Of a stretch of DNA of 16,528 bases, positions 13,127 through 16,528 are shown in pieces. The first letter of the stretch is position 1, and every line of letters begins with the position of its first letter. The notes beneath the pieces are model-generated. The model was not told the DNA's origin and did not search any database. It saw nothing but the letters and a program-made list of their open reading frames with translations. Origin of the DNA: Thermococcus sp. (GTDB lineage: Archaea > Methanobacteriota_B > Thermococci > Thermococcales > Thermococcaceae); contig JAMOTW010000203.1 in NCBI GenBank assembly GCA_027062125.1, positions 1 to 16,528 of the forward strand. The letters are read 5' to 3'. Made by a program: the position numbers and the translations under genes.

Positions 13127-13661
13127 GACACCGCAGATGAGGGCCCTGAAGGAGAAGGCCAGCGGCATAATTGAGGCCCTTGGAGGGGAGGACTGGCACC
13201 ACAAGTTCATCAGCCTGGCGGATAAGAGTGAGCGCGAGAAGGTTGAGGAGCAGGTCGCGAAGGTCAGGTTCTTCCTGAACACAATCCTCGGCCTCGACAA
13301 ACGCCTCGCCCTCGGAAAGATAAACGACCCGGTCATAGCCGTCGATATAACGGTCGGCGAGGTCATGAGTGTGGGCAAACACCCGAACGCCGACAGGCTT
13401 CTAGTCACCAACGTGAACATCGGCGACAGGGCGATAACCGTCGTTACGAACGACCTGACGGTGAAGGAAGGAAACCGTGTTGCCGTCGCCCTGCTCCCGC
13501 CGGCCAGCTTCCGTGGAATCGTCAGCGAGGGAATGTTCCTCGGCGCCGGAGAGGGCGTCCTCAAGGATGTGAAGGGAGAAATCGGTGGCCTGCCCAAGGG
13601 AGTCCCGCTCGAGGCCTTCAACGAGACGAGGAACCTGGTCGAGGCGTTTTTGAAGGGGTGA
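12936..13661 (+). CDS. tRNA-binding-domain protein (Trbp111/MetRS-C-like OB fold)
   Basis: A 241-residue protein. Residues 1-130 are helical and unrecognised. Residues 137-215 form a tRNA-binding OB domain like the C-terminal part of methionyl-tRNA synthetase, Trbp111 and Arc1p: DITVGEVMSVGKHPNADRLL, then TVVTNDLTVKEGNRVAVALL and the glycine-rich GIVSEGMFLGAGEG. Such domains bind the tRNA elbow in a structure- rather than sequence-specific way. ATG 12936 has GGTGAG four bases upstream; the in-frame GTG at 12927 belongs to that site. A basic patch (KFKGKWNKKG) near residues 28-37 may add RNA contact. It starts inside the preceding helical-repeat frame, so the two may be coupled. Confidence 0.87.
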   Translation: MWDTSKDYRLLVAEKSVELFLKTVEHAKFKGKWNKKGAQQLAKEMIPELQAMRYSYVEPKELIETPQMRALKEKASGIIEALGGEDWHHKFISLADKSEREKVEEQVAKVRFFLNTILGLDKRLALGKINDPVIAVDITVGEVMSVGKHPNADRLLVTNVNIGDRAITVVTNDLTVKEGNRVAVALLPPASFRGIVSEGMFLGAGEGVLKDVKGEIGGLPKGVPLEAFNETRNLVEAFLKG

Positions 13662-13677
13662 CTTTTCGCTTTTTGTT
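13662..13677 (+). terminator. T-rich terminator after the tRNA-binding gene
   Basis: CTTTTCGCTTTTTGTT follows the stop directly and contains T4 and T5 runs, consistent with archaeal intrinsic termination at the end of the long cluster. A+T-rich DNA without a gene follows to about 13800. Confidence 0.5.
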
Positions 13678-13783
13678 CCGATGTATTCACTAAATTACTC
13701 GATTACTCTCCTTTCTTTTAGCTCATTCTCCTTGTAAAACTCAACTCCGAACGAATTTATACTCTAAAAAAAAAGAAAGAAAA

Positions 13784-13798
13784 TTTACTAATAGTAAA
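13784..13798 (+). promoter_or_regulatory. Palindrome upstream of a promoter, possible activator site
   Basis: TTTACTA (13784-13790) and TAGTAAA (13792-13798) form perfect seven-base arms around one A. The dyad ends eight bases before the TATA box at 13807, the position where an archaeal activator would bind just upstream of BRE. The surrounding A+T-rich DNA makes a chance palindrome possible. Confidence 0.4.
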
Positions 13799-13801
13799 AG
13801 A

Positions 13802-13816
13802 AAAAGTTTATATATG
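13802..13816 (+). promoter_or_regulatory. Strong BRE/TATA promoter
   Basis: AAAAGTTTATATATG is a near-consensus Thermococcales BRE-TATA element. Transcription start near 13837 falls on or close to ATG 13835. It would drive the small membrane peptide and the following secreted-protein gene. Confidence 0.7.
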
Positions 13817-13834
13817 CTAACGTTCATAAGTGTT

Positions 13835-14008
13835 ATGAAAAACCCAAAGGAGATGAACCACTTGAAATGGAAACCCCTGTTGGCAGTCTTTTTGGGACTG
13901 CTGATGGTTGTAGTGTGCTTTTATTCTCCATATCCCACAACAGACTCAAGGTCCTTTGGAGGCGGAAGCGAAACTCATGTAAGCCTAACATTGTATTCCA
14001 ACATATAG
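13835..14008 (+). CDS. Small membrane-anchored peptide
   Basis: A 57-residue peptide (48 if TTG 13862 is used). After a short basic start (LKWK) comes one hydrophobic segment, PLLAVFLGLLMVVVCFY, then a Ser/Thr- and Gly-rich polar tail of about 25 residues that would be outside the cell or exposed at the membrane. ATG 13835 lies at the predicted transcription start, giving a leaderless message; GGAGAT near 13849 might instead serve TTG 13862. ATG 13814 is rejected because it overlaps the TATA box. It is 35 nt before the secreted-protein gene and probably co-transcribed. No known family is recognised; its small size keeps the call tentative. Confidence 0.5.
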   Translation: MKNPKEMNHLKWKPLLAVFLGLLMVVVCFYSPYPTTDSRSFGGGSETHVSLTLYSNI

Positions 14009-14043
14009 AACCAAGAAAGACTTGAAGGGGTAGGTGATTGGTG

Positions 14044-14919
14044 GTGAAACGCTCTTATCTCATTTTTGTCCTTATTCTTGTTACAATCTGTGGAGCAATC
14101 TTAGCTTACACCTTCCAAAGTTACCAGCCAGATTCAAACGAAGACACCAACACAAATACGATCCCCGCTCAAAACAACAGCCCAGTCCAAGGTTCTCCTT
14201 CCGTTTTTAGTAGGGAAAACTTCTCCCTCTTCTGGGGTACGGTGTTCCTTGAAAACTTAGAAGATGTCAGAGAAACACTCTTCGTGAAGTTCAGCGTTGA
14301 CGCTCAGGGCAAGACCAACATAACCGTTGGGAACATAACCGCCAGAGTGCCAATCGTTCGCTTAAGGGCCTGCGATCTCGATGGAAAGTCCCTCTGGATG
14401 ATGGAATTCCCGGGTTATCTGTGGAGCTATGAAGAGAGATACCACAAAAACAACGGGACAGCGGTTCCAGGAGTTCTGATAACCAATACAAGCGAGTATC
14501 TCTATGTTCTCGTGTATCAAACCGCTCCACACCGCGTCCCGGAGGTGAGGAGATATGCTCCCGATGATTATCTCTACATCGTGGGAGAAAACGGAACCGT
14601 AAGAGAGTTCGACCTTGGTTGGGGCGTTGTTCCCCTTAGAAACGCCTTTCTCGTCTCCAACGGCAGCTACGTGCTGATGGGGTTTGAAAGACCCCAGCCC
14701 GACGGCTCGCCGTACTTCGGCCGCGTGATGATCCTTAACGGAACGGAGATTATCTTCAAGAAGGCCTTCCCCTGGAAGGATCCAACGTGCCTCTGCTACG
14801 TTATTCCGGGCTGGGGGAAGATAGACGAAAACGGCTGTGCGACCTTTGGGCTGTACGACGGAAACGCCACCTACTGCAACGGGACGCTGACGTTCCACCG
14901 AGAAGACGCTAATCCCTGA
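14044..14919 (+). CDS. Secreted or membrane-anchored sequon-rich glycoprotein, unknown family
   Basis: A 291-residue protein with a basic start and one hydrophobic segment (YLIFVLILVTICGAILAY, about residues 4-21), then an Asn/Thr/Pro/Ser-rich linker to about residue 55 and a beta-rich domain. Eleven N-x-S/T sequons (for example NFS, NIT, NGT, NTS, NAT) mark it as a likely N-glycosylated surface protein. Four cysteines cluster near the C-terminus (CLC, NGC, TYC) and could form disulfides. GTG 14044 is chosen with GGTGAT five bases upstream; TTG 14038 and GTG 14041 are too close. It lies in an A+T-rich patch downstream of the strong promoter at 13802 and converges on the oxidoreductase gene. 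It could be a substrate-binding or cell-surface protein; no family is recognised. Confidence 0.72.
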   Translation: MKRSYLIFVLILVTICGAILAYTFQSYQPDSNEDTNTNTIPAQNNSPVQGSPSVFSRENFSLFWGTVFLENLEDVRETLFVKFSVDAQGKTNITVGNITARVPIVRLRACDLDGKSLWMMEFPGYLWSYEERYHKNNGTAVPGVLITNTSEYLYVLVYQTAPHRVPEVRRYAPDDYLYIVGENGTVREFDLGWGVVPLRNAFLVSNGSYVLMGFERPQPDGSPYFGRVMILNGTEIIFKKAFPWKDPTCLCYVIPGWGKIDENGCATFGLYDGNATYCNGTLTFHREDANP

Positions 14920-14956
14920 CCGACTGAGACAACATAGAGAGGAGGGGACCGAAACA

Positions 14957-16528
14957 TCAAAGCCCCATCCTCTTCTTCACGACCTCCAAAGCCCTCTCCG
15001 CATCATCCCTGAACTCCGGATAGCCGAGCTCCTCCATCGTCTCCGGCAGCGGGACGCCGAGCTCCTCGTGCCAGCCCCTCAGCCTGTAGAACTCCCTCCT
15101 CGCCTCGAGGAAGTCGTCGTAGTCTATGAAGGCCGCGTTGCCCTTAGCTGGACCGTCCGGCTCTGCCTCCCACCAGCGCGGTGGAATCGTGTCGTCGAGC
15201 GGCGGCGTAACCCAGTCGAGGGCGTCGTGTATCCTTGCTATGCTCTCGACGGCCTGTGCAACCTTCCTGAGCCTTTCGACCGTCCACTCCTCCCCGGTTG
15301 CGAGCGAGTAGAACCTTGCAAGGTCTTCCATCTTGTAAGAGACGAACTTGCAGACACCGAGCATGTCGGTGATGTAGCTCTCGTCCCTGCCCTCGATGAG
15401 CGACGGCACGAGCTCCTTGGCCGGCCCCTGATTCGGTAGCTGATGAGGCCTCGGCCAGCCCCGCAGGTGAGAGGCCCCGACGTCAGCGGTGGCATAGCTG
15501 AGGGCGTAGGTCCTCCTTCCGCGCGGGTCCCAGGCTGGACTTTCCATGCCCTTCACGTGCACGGCGAACTCGCAACCTCTACCCAGGCGCTCGCAGGCCC
15601 TCTTCACGCCGTCCGCTAAAATCGCCCCAATGCCCTTCCTCTCGGCCATCAGCCTGATGAGCCTCTCCTCGGCCTCCTCGTCGCCGAAGCCCTTGACCGG
15701 GAAGCCCATCTCATCCTCCGTGATTAAGCCCCTCTCCACCATTTCAAAGAGCCAGCCGATGGTCGCTCCAGTCGCTATGCTATCCAGGCCGAGGTTGTTG
15801 ACGAGCCAGTTGAAGTACGCCACCGCCGGGAAGTTGAACACTCCGGTCGCGGCTCCGAGCATGGCAATGCTCTCGTATTCAGGCTTGACGCGAATTTTTC
15901 TGCCCCTGTATTCGACCTCTACGTAGCGGGCGCACTTTATCGGACAGCTCTTGCCGTGGACGAACCACTCGGGCTCGATCTCATACTTCTTGACCTCGTC
16001 TCCGGCGAGTCTGCTCGCGAGCTCGTCCGGGATGTAGGGTCTCGAGAAGTTGTACGCAGGACTCATTCCAAGGGAAGCTGAGCTTCTCAGCCCATCACTC
16101 GTGCCGTAGTTTCTGCTGTGCTCGTACTTCGGATCGGTGGCGAAGTGGTCGTAGAACTCCTGCCAGAGTCTCTGGAACTCCTCGGGGTTGGCCACCCTCG
16201 GCTTCTCACCGGGCTCAACGACCACCGCTTTGACCTTCTTGCTCCCGAGGACCGCTCCAAGGCCGCCCCTTCCGCTCGCCCTCTCTGTGTCGTAGATGAC
16301 GTTGGCTATCCTGCTCAGCTTCTCTCCGGCCGGCCCGATGAGTGCCACGCTCGAAGTAGGGTGCTCCCTCCAGAGTTCTTTAGCTACCTCATAGTTGCCC
16401 CTGCCCCAGAGGTGCTTTGCATCTCTGATTTCCACCTCCCCGTCGTGGACATAAAGGTAAACGGGCCCCTCGGCCTTACCCTCGATGATGAGCGCGTCGA
16501 AGTGCCCCTTGAGCTTCGGCCCGAAGGC
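14957..16528 (-). CDS. Aldehyde:ferredoxin oxidoreductase family protein (tungsten), N-terminus outside window
   Basis: The frame is open from the window edge, giving 523 residues; GTG 16435 is internal. The family is recognised by FGPKLKGHFDALIIEG, ASGRGGLGAVLGSKKVKAVV, and the tungstopterin/cluster region LGLDSIATGATIGW and DMLGVCKF. Enzymes of this family oxidise aldehydes with ferredoxin as acceptor in peptide and sugar metabolism in the cytoplasm. In AOR four cysteines (CxxCxxxC plus a late Cys) bind a 4Fe-4S cluster. Here the region reads HGKSCPIKC, so the first Cys appears as Gly (codon at 15953-15955, GGC), while the other three are present. This could mean a 3Fe-4S cluster, another ligand such as the nearby His, or an error. 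Its subtype (AOR, FOR, GAPOR, WOR4, WOR5) cannot be settled. It is convergent with the glycoprotein gene, 37 nt apart. Confidence 0.85.
   Translation of the reverse strand, partial: AFGPKLKGHFDALIIEGKAEGPVYLYVHDGEVEIRDAKHLWGRGNYEVAKELWREHPTSSVALIGPAGEKLSRIANVIYDTERASGRGGLGAVLGSKKVKAVVVEPGEKPRVANPEEFQRLWQEFYDHFATDPKYEHSRNYGTSDGLRSSASLGMSPAYNFSRPYIPDELASRLAGDEVKKYEIEPEWFVHGKSCPIKCARYVEVEYRGRKIRVKPEYESIAMLGAATGVFNFPAVAYFNWLVNNLGLDSIATGATIGWLFEMVERGLITEDEMGFPVKGFGDEEAEERLIRLMAERKGIGAILADGVKRACERLGRGCEFAVHVKGMESPAWDPRGRRTYALSYATADVGASHLRGWPRPHQLPNQGPAKELVPSLIEGRDESYITDMLGVCKFVSYKMEDLARFYSLATGEEWTVERLRKVAQAVESIARIHDALDWVTPPLDDTIPPRWWEAEPDGPAKGNAAFIDYDDFLEARREFYRLRGWHEELGVPLPETMEELGYPEFRDDAERALEVVKKRMGL

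Noticed and set aside
15068..15439. Plus-strand frame of 123 codons opposite the oxidoreductase gene
   Set aside because: It lies entirely within a strongly supported AOR-family gene and has no start signal.

Overview
The window looks like a chromosomal segment of a hyperthermophilic euryarchaeon of the order Thermococcales, most likely Thermococcus. The evidence is archaeal information-processing genes (L37Ae, RpoP, a Brix-domain protein, Pcc1, prefoldin beta, a TIP49-type ATPase), a tungsten aldehyde:ferredoxin oxidoreductase, archaeal TATA boxes, and ribosome binding sites of the form GGTGAT followed by about 4 nt and the start codon. That spacing recurs at many genes here and was used to choose starts; several starts therefore lie downstream of the longest open frame. 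Identifications come from reading motifs, not from database searches.

Left part (1-6500). A truncated gene with a CARF-like DxTxG-x-K motif overlaps a PIN-domain nuclease gene on the + strand. Converging on it from the - strand are a TIP49/RuvB-like AAA+ ATPase (own promoter), two ATGA-overlapping paralogous zinc-ribbon membrane proteins, and an operon of two unrecognised genes plus queE (7-carboxy-7-deazaguanine synthase, archaeosine pathway). The last unknown gene overlaps queE by ATGA.

Middle (6500-7070). About 570 bases hold no gene but are rich in structure: four short hairpins of one related palindrome family, a two-tier hairpin, a GC-rich segment with two mutually exclusive stems, and several TATA-like elements facing no recognised gene.

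Core cluster (7080-13661, + strand). rpl37ae, rpoP, Brix-domain protein and pcc1 lead to pfdB, a DUF3194 protein, a DHH phosphoesterase, a small zinc-ribbon protein, a helical-repeat protein and a tRNA-binding-domain protein. Two defence-like cassettes sit inside it: an orphan type I restriction HsdR_N nuclease-domain gene, A+T-rich with its own promoter and a palindromic operator candidate, between pcc1 and pfdB; and an MNT/HEPN toxin-antitoxin pair between DUF3194 and the DHH gene. The helical-repeat gene has an apparently lost stop and runs about 190 nt into the next gene in another frame.

Right end (13662-16528). An A+T-rich patch carries a strong promoter with an upstream palindrome, a small membrane peptide and a secreted, sequon-rich putative glycoprotein. 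Converging on it is the 3' part of an aldehyde:ferredoxin oxidoreductase family gene that appears to lack the first cysteine of its iron-sulfur site and runs off the window.
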